Of a stretch of DNA of 64,000 nt, positions 49,717 through 61,097 are shown in pieces (the first letter of the stretch is position 1; the number at the start of each line of letters is the position of its first letter). Origin of the DNA: Sthenelais limicola (taxonomy: Eukaryota; Annelida; Polychaeta; Phyllodocida; Sigalionidae); assembly GCA_942159475.1 (NCBI GenBank), contig OW804094.1, forward strand, positions 51,456,966-51,520,965. Direction: 5' to 3'. A model generated the notes under the pieces. It did no database searches and was not told the DNA's origin. It saw only the letters and a list, made by a program, of their open reading frames with translations. Both the position numbers and the translations under genes were made by a program.

Positions 49717-52488
49717 TATATGTACCAGAAGTATAGTAATTTAATTGCAATTAAAGAATTAATTTTAGTACATCGATTCGTACCCGGCCACCGCGTTAAC
49801 TTAATATCACATGCATATGATCTCTCACTAATTGTGAAAGATGTGATATATATCAGAAACCACTAATTATTCAATTTAAACAAAAATGAGATGTACTATG
49901 AATTGATTATAATGAAGAGCTGAATTAATATTCATGCATATCCATTCACACATGAATATTAATTGTGCATATATATGTTTGTATCAGGAGTTGTCAGTCT
50001 GCCAAATAGATGTATAGGCATTGTTTTTATACAAATATAGAAAATAAGAACAGTAAAATGTCAATCGAAGACCTAATTTCATTTAACCAGTTGTATGTTT
50101 GGATCACATACGCACTCGGTCATTGCTGCAAACATCGCCAGCTATAGCTGTGCCCCTGCATATGACTCGACTTGCCCTAGCCCTTCTACGTATCAAACAA
50201 TATTAACCCACTTCCTTTTGTAAATAAATCTAACTAATTAATATGTATTAGTTGAACCAATAACAATCCTTTATACTGATTACAACATATCAATCATGGA
50301 TATTTCGGCCAGCATGATGTTACATCCCTCTATACAAGTCTTTCGAATCGAGGCTTTCAATTGGAGACTAACTGTTTGCTGCAAGTCTATCGATCGCTTC
50401 CGTTTGCTTCCCGCCAAACCCTGGAGCGAGCCAGTGGAAAAGTACTGGAATACGCTACCATGGGTACCGCGATAGCCAACGGTCAGAAGTCAGCCCTTTT
50501 CCTCCTGACACTTGCACGGTGAAGACGTATATCAAACAGCTCGCGGGAGCCACGAGAAATCACCCAACTACAACAACCTCTAACTCAAGATATCCCGGTA
50601 AGAAATGTTTCTCTCTGATGTTGTTACATTGTGTTGTTATGGTTTGTGTGTTGATGCTGATTTTGCGCAGTAAAAACGTTAGGTTTTGCGCATTGCGAAA
50701 AGGGAAATAGAGCGCTATGGATTGACACGTGCTAGCTGAGGACATGTGCTTATCGATAGACCTGTATATAGGGCCTACTGATGTGTACATCAATTCATAT
50801 TATTGTTAACCCAATATAAGTTTGGTATCAGAAAAGAATAGTTGTTTAATTGTGTGTAACCAAGGTCTGTGAAAATAATGCTTTGATCATGGAGATCATG
50901 CACGTGTTGCCCCAGCTTCTCTTCTAACCAAGGCTTCGTATACCGATCGATTTGAGGCTATTTCTTTTGGAATTATTAATTAACTGGGTGGTAGTACCGA
51001 TCGATTTGAGGCTATTTCTTTAGGACTTATTAATTAACTGGGTGGTAGCCGCTATATCGATGGCAGTATCTTTAAGTTTATATTTAAACAATAATAATTA
51101 CATCAAAGTGTTTATTTTCACAAGCTTCACCTTCCTCAAGTATATATCTTAATTGCATGGTCTTATTAACATCATTCACATCAGTTAGTTATCACCAAAA
51201 AGGTTAGCGCCCCATTTGATATCCGGAGCACGTGCACTGGCCGCCCATCCAAAATCCAAAATACTCGGAGTCACACAGGTACTTTAGAAATGGTTCATGG
51301 CTTATTAAAATGATCAAAGTTAAAACATGTTGTTCAGGCAACATGTTGTTCAGGCACTAGATGTTGAACAAATGATATTTCAACAACATCTCATTCATTG
51401 GCGATCGACCTGAATTAATTTGCCCTTCTGTCTATGTGCAAGCGTGCATGCTTACGTCAGACTTCCTGCACATGGGGAAAGTTAGGTGAACGCCGGGGCG
51501 AATGCTTAGGCATAAGGGTCGCTTACGGTACCGGTGAAATCATTTCTCAGAAACTGATCAAGAACTGAAACTTCTTAATACTAAGCAACATGATCATTAT
51601 AACGCTACCAACCCTCTACACGATCGGTCTGACAACTCTGTGTAGTCGGCCTTGTGAGCACCGGTAAATGATCATGTTTGTGTGTGAATTTATTCGAATG
51701 ATCAGCACGATTCTTGCGGGAAGGCAGAAGGTCTCCTCCATGTTGCCTGGGTGAGTTCAGAGACGCTACTAACCAAGCATCTTTCTGGAGAACTATTAAA
51801 CTAAGACAGATCACATTCAAATAGTTCGCCAAAAGATGCTTATTAATTTAGGGTCTTGGCCGGGCATGGAAAAGTCGGTAAAGTGGGCATTTTGACTGAT
51901 TGGCATTGAATTATGAATCTATATATTTATATTTGTATGTTTCTATGTATCTAGATAGGATTATGCAAGGATTAGCATTCTATATCTGAGCCCTCTTGTA
52001 TTTGGGCTTTAGGTTATCTTCGCCAACGCGCGTGCCTAAACATTTCAGTAGTTCAGATGTTTCAATATTCAATATTTATTATGTGTATTACTACGTTAGG
52101 ACGTTGGTGATACCCAGATAAGATCCATAAGATCAAATAATTTCTAACTGGTGGTGACCAATTTCTTCTTTTAAAAGCAAGATGATCATTACTCATTATA
52201 ATTAAAGTATAACCATGAAAATTAATCAAAAGTAGCTATCAGGCCAATACATAACTTCTCTCGATCATGGTTAGTGGGACAGTTGTCATATGCTTCTATC
52301 CACACTAATGTAGATCTTAAATTAGTAATTTAATTGTTGCTGGCCTATGCATGGCATCGTGTATAAAGGTCAGGCGTGGGGTGGGGCGGGGTGCTATAAG
52401 TGTGTGTTTATGTTCTATAGCACCCCACGCGCTGTCCTCACACTTGGCCTTAACTATCTTCCAGAAAAACATTAATTATGATGTCGAC
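49717..52488. other. 5' region of the transposase gene
   Basis: Mostly non-coding. A GC-richer patch at 50390-50600 ends in a good splice donor, CCCGGTAAGA at 50597, and may be an untranslated first exon and promoter of the transposase gene. I cannot place the matching acceptor with confidence. The G/C-rich stretch at 52366-52400 just upstream of the chosen start could contain it. Confidence 0.35.
50941..51048. repeat. 54-bp tandem duplication
   Basis: Two adjacent copies, 50941-50994 and 50995-51048. Each starts TACCGATCGATTTGAGGCTA and ends TTAACTGGGTGGTAG, with two or three differences. Confidence 0.95.
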
Positions 52489-55190
52489 ATGTCATTTTAT
52501 TCCATCTACCATCCAGATATGGGGCAGCACTCAAGGGCACAGTATGCGCGGAAGTTGCGCAGAACTAAAAAATATATACGTCAGATGCAGGAAAGTGAAT
52601 GTGCAGTTCCTGAAGAAAACATACCAGATCTAAATGTCGCCACTGACAGTGTTACAAATGTGTTAGCTGAAAATGATCCAAATGTGTTAGCTGAAAATGA
52701 TCCAAATGTGTCAAGGGATCATGAAATTTTGGGGGATACAGTTTCAGAAAATGGCTCTGATACAGATGCATTTTCTGATCCAATCAATGACAATATTGAA
52801 CATAATGATTGGTACGAAATTCTTCAGTATTGGCATTATCAACGTGCTTTTTGTACTGACCTTGCTGATTGGGCTGTCAGTAATAATGTAGGAAGAACGG
52901 TTGTGACTGATCTGTTACAAATATTAAACAAAAGGTTACCATTTATACCTAGGGATGCCCGAACACTTAAACATACCATGGGTACTGTCGATGTGAAGGA
53001 GGTATGTGGGGGTGAATATGTATATTTGTCTATAAGACGAGCTCTCCTTCAATATTTAGAGCATAAAAAGCCAGAAAATAATGTCTTCAATATTCAGGCC
53101 ACACAGGCCACACAGGATATCACAGCTCTGAACGTTGCGAAGTTAAAGTTCATAGGTTCTGTTCGTCTGATTAATACAAATGACCCTTTACGGACAGATG
53201 AGAAATTTAAGGAAATCATGTATGATGAGCATCAAAATGGTTTATCCCCATTTGCAGATCCAGAGTTGCATATTAATATGATCGAGGATTTTATCCTCGA
53301 TTATATGCACCTAGTGTGTTTAGGAGTTTTGCGCAGGCTAATTCGTTGTTGGAAGAAGGGCCCACATAAAATTGGCACAGTTGGTTGGAGTGCAGTGACA
53401 GCAAGCTTGGTACATATGCGGCAATATGTGCCATCATGCTTCCAAAGACGGCCGAGGGGACTAGATGAACTTGAGCATTGGAAAGCGTCTGAATTCAGGT
53501 TCTTCCTTTTGTATGGGGGTATTATTGCACTAAGGGATGTTATCAGAAAAGACCAATATGAGCACATGGTCACACTGTGTACCGCAATGCGTATTCTTTT
53601 ATCAGAAGAAATGATAAAGAATGAGGAAAGAGTTAAGTATGCAAAAGCACTTTTGAAATGCTTTGTAGAGAAGGCAGTCCAACTGTATGGGCCAGAATTT
53701 ATTACCTATAATGTGCATAGCTTAATGCACATGGCTGATGATGTCTTAAATCATAAGTTGCCCCTTGATCAGCTATCAGCATTCCCATTCGAGAGTTATC
53801 TTGGACACCTTAAGGTGACTCAGTAGTGATTTTGATTATTGATGAATTTTTCTAAAATTTTTACCAATGATAGTTGACATGAAATAATCATTATCGAGTG
53901 AAAAAAAACCATAGGTCACCAGGCTAGTTTTCATGCTATGGCAGTATGGAGATAGAAATAATGAATCATATTTGAGTAATTTTACTACATTTGAGTGATT
54001 TATTAACATAATTCGTTTAAAATGGTTCTGACATGAATTCAGACATCAAATTTCACCCAGACATTCAACATATATATACTTATCATCAGATAATGTTTTT
54101 TTCCTCAGATCCTGAGTTAGCCCCCTGGAAGCCCCCTAGTGGCAGTACGGGGCACTAGCAAAATTGACTTTGGCTGATGACAATCAGCGTTTTAAAAAAA
54201 AACTGTTTGATGAATATTTTTTAAATTTAATATGAATGTAGATACCGTATTTATCAACTCATACACAAAAAATCAGGATGGCTTTCCAGGCTAAATTTTT
54301 CTATATTATGACTTATTTATGAGAAAAATTGGGAAAAAAATTAAATTCCTGATTAATATTTGATTTGAATAAAAATGGCTTCATAAATCTTGATGAAATT
54401 CTATATGGATACAGCTATCATAGTTACTAACTCGCACACCAAAAATCAGCATGAATTTCCAGGCCGATTTTTTTGTGTTACAACTTAATTATGAGAAAAT
54501 TGGCTAAAAATGAGAAAATTCTTAATAATTATTTGATTTATACACATATGGCTCCATAAATTTTAATGAAATTTAATATGGATGTATAGGGATCGTAGAT
54601 ACTAACTCCCACACCAAAAATCAGCATAAATTTTCTATCTGAAATGTTTATATCAAGACTTAACATACATACTTCGTCTGCATAATGCTGATATTCCCTG
54701 CTATATGTATTGAATACACATATATCAGTACTGAGCTATATGTGTTGAATACACAAGATCAGTACTGAGTCACCTTAAATCATTGGTGCATGGCTCTGTG
54801 AGCCCTATCCGACAGATAGTTAAAAGACTTGATGAAAGATGGCACCTCAATAAATATAGGTTCTTCCAAAAGGCAAATAACAAAGTACCAACATCAAAGA
54901 CGCGGGATAGCGTTTATTTACTACCCAATGGCAACTTTGCTATAGTTCAAGAAATACTCCCAAACCAGGAAGCAAAGTGTCAGGAAATAAAGAAGGAAAG
55001 AACATGTGACTGGTACACAATCCCAATAAATTCAAGTGTTTTGGACATCAGACACGTTCCATCTTTGTCACACACACAAACAGTGACGCTGTCTTTTTCA
55101 AAACTAAACCAACCAGCTCTTATGTTACCTGTCAGTGGCGATGAGAATGGTTATGTTTTCTTCCCATTGCTACACAACTATCAACAATAA
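52489..55190 (+). pseudogene. CACTA/EnSpm (TNP2-like) transposase, split by a TTAA insertion and lacking the catalytic middle
   Basis: Chosen start MSFYSIYHPDMGQHSRAQYA (the frame is open back to 52351). A basic helix RKLRRTKKYIRQMQ follows, then a low-complexity acidic part with a duplicated NVLAENDP. WAVSNNVGRTVVTDLLQILN is the usual N-terminal domain, then LRTDEKFKEI, then the hallmark LDYMHLVCLGVLRRLIRCW. After that comes the TNP2/DUF4218-like end: LEHWKASEFRFFLLYGG, FITYNVHSLMHMADDV and AFPFESYLGHL. At 53814 a 961-bp element interrupts the frame, which resumes at 54779 as SLVHGSVSPIRQIVKRLDER and stops at 55188-55190. Between YLEHKKPENN and LRTDEKF I expect about 100-150 residues with the IDGLPLFKSS-type block and catalytic acids; here there are only about 35. 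In-frame internal deletion is my inference from remembered family members. Confidence 0.78.
53814..54774. mobile_element. 961-bp TTAA-flanked non-autonomous element inside the transposase ORF
   Basis: The ends are GGTGACTCAGTA and its inverse TACTGAGTCACC, with TTAA on both sides (53810-53813 and 54775-54778). Excision with one TTAA exactly restores the transposase frame. TTAA targets point to the piggyBac or Kolobok class. Inside, a unit of about 172 bp repeats from near 54250, 54425 and 54600, sharing ACTCAC/GCACACCAAAAATCAG and TTATGAGAAAA. A second AGTACTGAG sits near the right end. No ORF. Confidence 0.92.
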
Positions 55191-55563
55191 ATGACAAGTG
55201 AGTATAGGGAATTTAAATATGTTCGTTCCAGAAGTTGCACGTTTTCAAGTAAGTAGTCTTGGTCCATCAAAAAAGTTATCAAGACCCGGGATGCATTACA
55301 TCGTAAGTAAAGAACTATCATGTCAAGCATAAGTTGCCTTTATAGATGTCTGTTTATATAACAAAATCAATATATATGGAGACCTGGATCGACTTATAAT
55401 TAATGTCAACATAACAATAATATTGTGCCTCCATAATGCTATATGCATTGATGTATCCACATAATCAATCAATATATAATGAATCAATGAATATCTATTA
55501 CTTAAGTTAGTGTCAATGCAAACAAAATTTTAATATTTATATGATGTGTATTTTTTTCTGTAG

Positions 55564-58500
55564 AGAGCTGGAGATCTGATGAGGAGTCGGATGAGCTGAC
55601 AACAACTAGCTCAGAAGGATCACAAGAACAAAAAAGTGCAGGATTGCGACCCTCCAGATCCAGTAAGAAAAGAAGTTGGAATTTAAATTTGTATTTTGTA
55701 AATGTTATATGGCAAATGTTATGTGGCAAATGTTATATTTGCTCATGATACAAAATTATATATGCTTATGCATTAATAATAATGTTTACTATACACTCAA
55801 GAAGACAGAAATAGTGACTGGTACGATCGTTTTTTGCAGAAAAATATTGATATTTCGAATATAGAATTTAAAGTATGGTATCGTGTTCCTTTTCTATGTA
55901 CTAGAAATGTGAGACTACAGTCGTTCCAGTATGGTGTTATTAATAAATTAACTGTTTGCAACGTTCACCTGAATGATATGGATATAGTAACCTCCAATTT
56001 ATGTAAATACTGCGATTCGGTAGACGATTTATTTCATTTCTTCATAGATTGTCAAAAATCATGTGATTTTTGGTTTAGTTTAATAAACTGGGCCAAGAAG
56101 AATGAATATCTTGATAAAGAAATATCGGAAAACATGAACGCAATATTCATGATGTTGGGTATTCCAAGTCTGGAAGAAAAATACTGCGTTTGGAATTATA
56201 TTCTAATATACGCGAGATTTTATATATATAAATGTCGATTGTTTAAGGAAAACAAGTTATGCTTCTTTGAGTTCCTAAGGGAATTAAAATTTAAGTTGAA
56301 AGCAATGAGAGATGGGGCATTTGTTAATGCTTCACATAAGAAAGACTGGAGGAGGTGGGAAAAAATATTTGATACAATATAGGATTAAGAAGTTAAATCC
56401 AATAATCAGTGTTTAAGCAGCCCCCCCGTCAAACTGTGTATTCTTAGGATATAAACAATGTCGATGAAAATGATCTGGTAACCAATGCCTAGTCAAGTTG
56501 GTGAGAAAACGCCAAATATGTGGTCTTCTTTGATTCTTAATATGACCCACCCCCCCCCCCCCCCCCCCCGGTGCTATCGGTGGGTCGAATCAATGCGTGC
56601 TCGATCGCAGTGGAAGCTATGTCATTTTTGTATAATTTCTTGCCTTTTTTAGTTCTTGATCTGTAAACCTGTGATACCTAATGTTTATCCTAGGTTCCAC
56701 ATATATTTAATGTTTTAAAGCAGAACAGTCAATGTGGATAGAGAAATGAAAAACAACGAATATGCTTGGTATATAAAATGTTTTATTTTTAAGTCATTGT
56801 GAAAAAAGAAGTGATGTATCTAATGTAAACGCTTCTCATTGTTGACTCTGTCTACCTCGGAAATAAAGACCCGGTGTTGGGAAAAAAAAAAAAATAATAA
56901 TGTTTACCATAACAATATTCTTGTTGGTTAAAATAATTGCGTCTCCAGGCGTATACTAAAAAGAGCAATTTGTTACTTAGGCATTTTCCTAATTGAAAAC
57001 AATGCCAAAAGTCCAAGAAGAACATAGCTAACTGAAATTTATTTTTCATATTTGCAGCTGGGGCAATAGAGCAGGTACGGAAATTGATTGCGAGAAGGGC
57101 GGGCAAACAAAAAGGGTACCCATCAGTGCCGAATACTGCATTTTTGAAAAACAAGGGCCAAGTAGAACAAGTAGAAAATCGATCTGCAAGTGGCCAGGAG
57201 AGTGATGAGTGTTCAGAAGGAGATATACGGAGCGAGTCTCACGAGGGTGACTTTGAAGATAATCAAAGTGAAAGCAGTACGGAGGATGAGGCAAATATAC
57301 ATGGGTCAAAACAGATGGACAGCAGTCCATCATCTCCAACAATATTAAATGGGTCACAAGAGATAATGACCATGCCATCATCTCCCATGGTTAGTGCTGA
57401 GACACCATCTCCCACAATTATTGCAGACCATGCATCTGGGTCAGCACAACAGATGGACATTCGTAAGCAAACATCATCCACAAATATGGACAGCCCTGGG
57501 TTAAAACTGATGGACATTCGTAAGCAAACAGGCACAACACACAGAGAAAGCCATGCAAAATCTCCAGGATCGAGTAATGAAGACAGACGATCTGTGTCAA
57601 AACATGTATCTCCAGCAAGTAATGAACACCGACGATCTGGGTCAAAACAGGGATCCACACAACAAGAGCTAGTTGTTACTCCAAAATCGTCCAGAAATAA
57701 CATCAACAGAATTGATCTAACATCATCGTCGACAAAGGCAAACATCTCCAAGTCACCAGCTGCTGCTGTCATAGAAGGGAGTCCCACTGATGCTGCACTT
57801 GTGAACAGTTTGAAGAGTAAGTGGATGAGAGTAAATTATTTAATAAATAGTAGGGTGATGACAATTATTTAATATATATATCATTATATTTAACAGTCAG
57901 ACAGAGTGTTATTATTAAATTGAATTATCATTTACATTTACTCAAGTTATAACTTCATTTGTATACAATATGTGAATGGTGAACCTGTTTTTTGACGTGA
58001 TAAAATATATATCGATCATGGATATTAAAAGAACATGTATATTCCTTATTCAGATTTAGAAAGACGGTCCTATGCCTTCTTTTCATCTTTCGAGGAGAAA
58101 TTCGACCTTTTCTCACGACAAGTAGAGAAGTTGGCCAAACGTGTGGGCGACAAGGAAGGGGGATATTCAAGAGGCCATGATATGTGTCCCGCTCCCTTAA
58201 AAACCAAAGAAGCGGTGGATGAACTGGACGAGAATATGGTTAACAATGGGTAGAGAGCAGTTTTGGTAGGTATATAATTATGTGATTTCAGTGTGTCAAC
58301 AGAGCTATGAAAAAGTGACAAGAAATGGAAATAGTATTCAATTTTGTACCTGTATATAAATATAAAGTAAATAGCTACAATTTGATTGCAATATAGAGAT
58401 AAGTATATATCATATTGAGGTGGTAATTATAAAAATTATGATCATAAATTATGTTTGATATGATATCTATACCCTGTCCAGCCTTTTTAAGAACCAGAAC

Positions 58501-59267
58501 CGCAATGCTAGCCTATACCGGCACTCTTTGAAGTCTTGGTTCTACAGAGGCTGGACAGAGTGTATGATCTATGATAATTATTATGACTTCACTATTATAT
58601 TAATGTGGTGCCCAATGGCATTTCAGGTCGAGTTTTTGTCACACTGTGGAGGAGACGACACAGGGAAGGCAGTACACAAGGTTTTGAATCGCTTGATGGA
58701 CCCACTGGCCGCTCGTCATTTCAATGTACATGGGACAAACAAGAAGGTAGCATTCAACACCTACAAGTTGTATGGAGTTGTTATGGGTGAGTTAAATTGA
58801 AGTTTTATGTTAAAAAAAGTTGACATTTTTAACTAGAAATAACATATCTCACTTGCAAATTATAACAACAAAATATAATCTAATAATTGATATAGCTAAT
58901 TATGAATAATGATCGAATTCTCCCAATTACATATTGAACATAGAAGGGGGACCAATATATATATCATTTTGTTTTGGATCTGTCTACAGTGAATTAACCT
59001 TTATACTTGCGATCATCCCACAATTTAAGATAATAACCAATTCAAGGTGATCAGACATATTTTCCAAAATATATTCTTGCTAACATCTATTGGCTAAAAA
59101 ATTAAAATTGTGTCTTACGATATAAGTATATTAATTATCATTACTATGATTGGTATATTCACACAGATGCAATACGAGCACAATTTGCCAATGATAAGGA
59201 TTTACACAAGAAGGTCAACAAGGCAATAAGTGAAAACCAATTCGATGTACATATTTGTTCTGAGTAA
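55564..59267 (+). CDS. Second gene of the CACTA-like element: spliced DUF4806-like protein (5' exon uncertain)
   Basis: Exons: 55564/55566-55662 (SWRSDEESDELTTTSSEGSQ), 57058-57816 (GAIEQVRKLIARRAGK, then a long Ser-rich low-complexity region with MDIRKQT twice), 58054-58238 (LERRSYAFFSSFEEKF to DELDENM), 58627-58786 (VEFLSHCGGDDTGKAVHKVL, HFNVHGTNKKVAF, YKLYGVVMG), 59167-59267 (DAIRAQFANDKDLHKKVNKA, stop at 59265). Phases agree with GT/AG borders throughout; the third donor is taken as ATG/GTTAAC because only that keeps the next exon in frame. The GG-VHKVL-RLM-LAARHFNVHGTNKK-AF segment followed by an AIR helix is the DUF4806 pattern, seen beside EnSpm-type transposases in animals. A possible first exon is 55219-55302 (MFVPEVARFQVSSLGPSKK). 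An AATAAA lies at 59540. Its role is unknown; a DNA-binding or transposase-partner role is plausible. Confidence 0.7.
55790..56892 (+). mobile_element. 5'-truncated LINE insertion with 15-bp target duplication
   Basis: The duplication AATAATAATGTTTAC occurs at 55775-55789 and again at 56893-56907 after an A-run. The insert is 1.1 kb: the last part of ORF2 and a 3' UTR containing a long C-run (56549-56569), ending GGTGTTGGG plus poly(A). It sits in the first mapped intron of the DUF4806-like gene, on the same strand. The intact duplication and tail mean a fairly recent insertion. Confidence 0.93.
55813..56382 (+). pseudogene. LINE ORF2 C-terminal fragment
   Basis: Open to a stop at 56382. LQSFQYGVINKLTVCN is followed by LCKYCDSVDDLFHFFIDCQ and FWFSLINWAKK, the usual cysteine-containing C-terminal block of L1/Tx1-like ORF2 proteins, then a basic tail DWRRWEKIFDTI. 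Endonuclease and RT domains are lost by 5' truncation. I cannot say whether it is the same family as the NADAR-bearing LINE at 20-22 kb, because the two fragments do not overlap. Confidence 0.8.
58473..58562. repeat. Short imperfect inverted repeat in an intron of the DUF4806-like gene
   Basis: CTGTCCAGCCTTTTTAAGAA on the left pairs with the complement of TTCTACAGAGGCTGGACAG on the right; CCGGCACTCTTTGAAG and similar words lie between. It could be a tiny MITE or an RNA hairpin. No flanking duplication was seen. Confidence 0.5.
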
Positions 59268-59539
59268 TGTATTGATTAAATATATTTTTTAGTGGATATT
59301 TGCAAATATAGTTTAGAGTGGGGGTTGTGGTGCTGAGGACAATTATTTGGTGCTGTGCTGGTTTAAGAGATTATTTATAGTACACACGAAAAGCAACTGT
59401 CTTTCGTTTATGTATTTTCAAATGTATTCAGGGTATTCAGCTGATATTTATGGTTTTACTAGTTGACTTCACTATAATGAATCTTTTATGACCAGCTATG
59501 ATAATATATAAATGTATATTTGAATGTTCATTTTGTTCT

Positions 59540-59545
59540 AATAAA
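59540..59545 (+). terminator. Poly(A) signal AATAAA of the DUF4806-like gene
   Basis: AATAAA about 270 bases after the stop codon, in A/T-rich sequence and before the right subterminal array. Chosen by position only. Confidence 0.55.
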
Positions 59546-59619
59546 GTTACTAAAGAAATAATATTGTATTCGCCATTGTTCTGCAATTTTTATTTTTAAG
59601 GTATGATTGGATCAACATT

Positions 59620-60300
59620 AGTTATGTGCATAATAGATGCAATTTACATGCAAACGCATTTGCGCACAGTTCAGTGCAGTATACACCGCAATACATACGC
59701 GATAATAAAACGACTTTCGTGCGCATAATTTGCGCACAGTTCAGCGCGTAATATAACCGCAATACATACGCAATAATAAGTAACTATAAAGGACTTTTCA
59801 TGCGCATAATTTACGCACAGTTCAGTGTGTAATATAACCGCAATACATACGCAATAATAAGTAAGGGTAAAGGACTTTTCGTGCGCATAATATTGGCAAT
59901 ATATATGCTAAAATGATTTGCGCATATTTCAGGAACTTGTGTATCCGCATAATGAGCGCTTTTCAGTCGCAAAAGGTGTGGTGCATACATTATTGCTCTT
60001 CTATCACGATAATAATGTGCATCAAGTTTGCGCGAACCTAAGCATTGGTAACTGCAACAAATAAAGCGTAATAAATGGCTACACTCAACTCAGTAATTGT
60101 GCGCTCCTATTCCGCAAAAGGTTTGCGCATACTTCAGTTGTCAGTGTCGCGCTAATCATTCGCATCAAGTTTGCGCAAACCTAAGCGTTAGAAACTGCAA
60201 CAAAAAAAGCGTAATAAGTGGCTACGGTCAACTCAGTTATTGTGCGCTTCAGTATGCGCTGGTCTTTTTGCGCGTTAATTGCGTTCAATTGCCCATCGGG
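59620..60300. repeat. Right subterminal repeat array of the CACTA-like element
   Basis: Units of about 80 bp share TGCGCATAATTTGCGCACAG, TTCAGTGCGTAATATAACCG and CAATACATACGCAATAATAA, at roughly 59640, 59720, 59802 and 59880. A second set near 60015 and 60165 shares TTTGCGC-AACCTAAGCGTT and CTGCAACAAA-AAAGCGTAAT. The GCGCA and GCAAT words match those of the left array but in a different arrangement. Confidence 0.82.
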
Positions 60301-61097
60301 CGGGCCTCTGACTTGTGAAGCAAAGACTAAGACCACTAGGCCACTCATCCTCAGCTAAAAATACCTGGTGTTGTAGCCTTATTAGTCAGTGAACATAAAT
60401 TGCCTCCCAAAACAAATGCTGACCCACATGGACAATATTAGATCTAGCTCCTTTTTCCAACACTTTGGTTCTTCTATTATATTCAAGAAGTTTTTGCACT
60501 ATATATTAGTTCAACTACCTTAATAAGATAATAATATGGGTGTTCTAGCTGTGAACAGGGGGATTGAGAATTACTGATTTATAGAGGCAATCAGAGCCCA
60601 CTGACTTGTAGTTGTCTTCAGTCAGCCTAGATGGCAGCATGGCTGTTATTTACTTGCACCATCTAGCTTCTATTACAAACACTACATATTAGAGATTCAT
60701 ATAGGCCTACAAAATTCACTTCTCCTGGGGGTTTTATAATATATTCAACATGTGATTTACTTGTAATATATGTTGCTATTAAATGCCTAACCTGTGCCCC
60801 AAAAATGGGTTAGCTATGACTCCTTACATAGTAATTACATGACTTTGAACGTTTTAACCCCCCTAAAATCGAAGTGAAAAATGTAAAGTTGCCAATTTCT
60901 GTCTGGCATAAATAGCATAAATGTAAAGAACACCTGGACAACTTTTCATGAGAATTTGAGGACATTTTTTTTCAAGACCATAATCCCAGTACCTTAATCA
61001 AAGTACCTCCGAACAACTTTTCATGAGAGTTTGAGGAAATTTTTTTTCAAGACCAAAACCACACCAAGGGTTAGTGATTTTTTCTGAAATTAAATAC
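60301..61097. repeat. Right half of the interrupted 1.29-kb repeat
   Basis: Begins CGGGCCTCTGACTTG, continuing the repeat that broke off at 46111. It follows 62655-63385 in order: GCCTCCCAAAACA-ATGCTGACC, TTGGTTCTTCTATTATATTC, GATGGCAGCA-GGCTG, GTAATATATGTTGCTATTAA and TTTTCATGAGAATTTGAGGA. It is more diverged than the tandem copies that follow and has a short duplicated segment near 60940-61050. Confidence 0.85.

Larger units (their letters stand above)
46112..60300 (+). mobile_element. 14.2-kb CACTA/EnSpm-like DNA transposon with two genes and nested insertions
   Basis: The left end CCCGTCCGGCAAGGACCGCA pairs imperfectly with the complement of the right end, CCCGATGGGCAATTGAACGC. A 2-bp CG flanks both sides (46110-46111 and 60301-60302). 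Joining the flanks rebuilds a continuous copy of the 1.29-kb repeat, which is the strongest proof of the borders. Inside, in order: a left subterminal repeat array, a nested TIR element, a transposase gene, a DUF4806-like gene, and a right subterminal array. Both genes read left to right. TNP2-like transposase, a second spliced gene, a 2-bp duplication and long subterminal repeats all fit EnSpm/CACTA elements. The TIRs start CCCG rather than CACT, so the label is by protein and architecture. Confidence 0.8.

Noticed and set aside
57263..57787. 174-codon minus-strand frame rich in Asp and Val
   Set aside because: It is the antisense shadow of the Ser-rich exon of the DUF4806-like gene, which has matching splice phases and a downstream domain.
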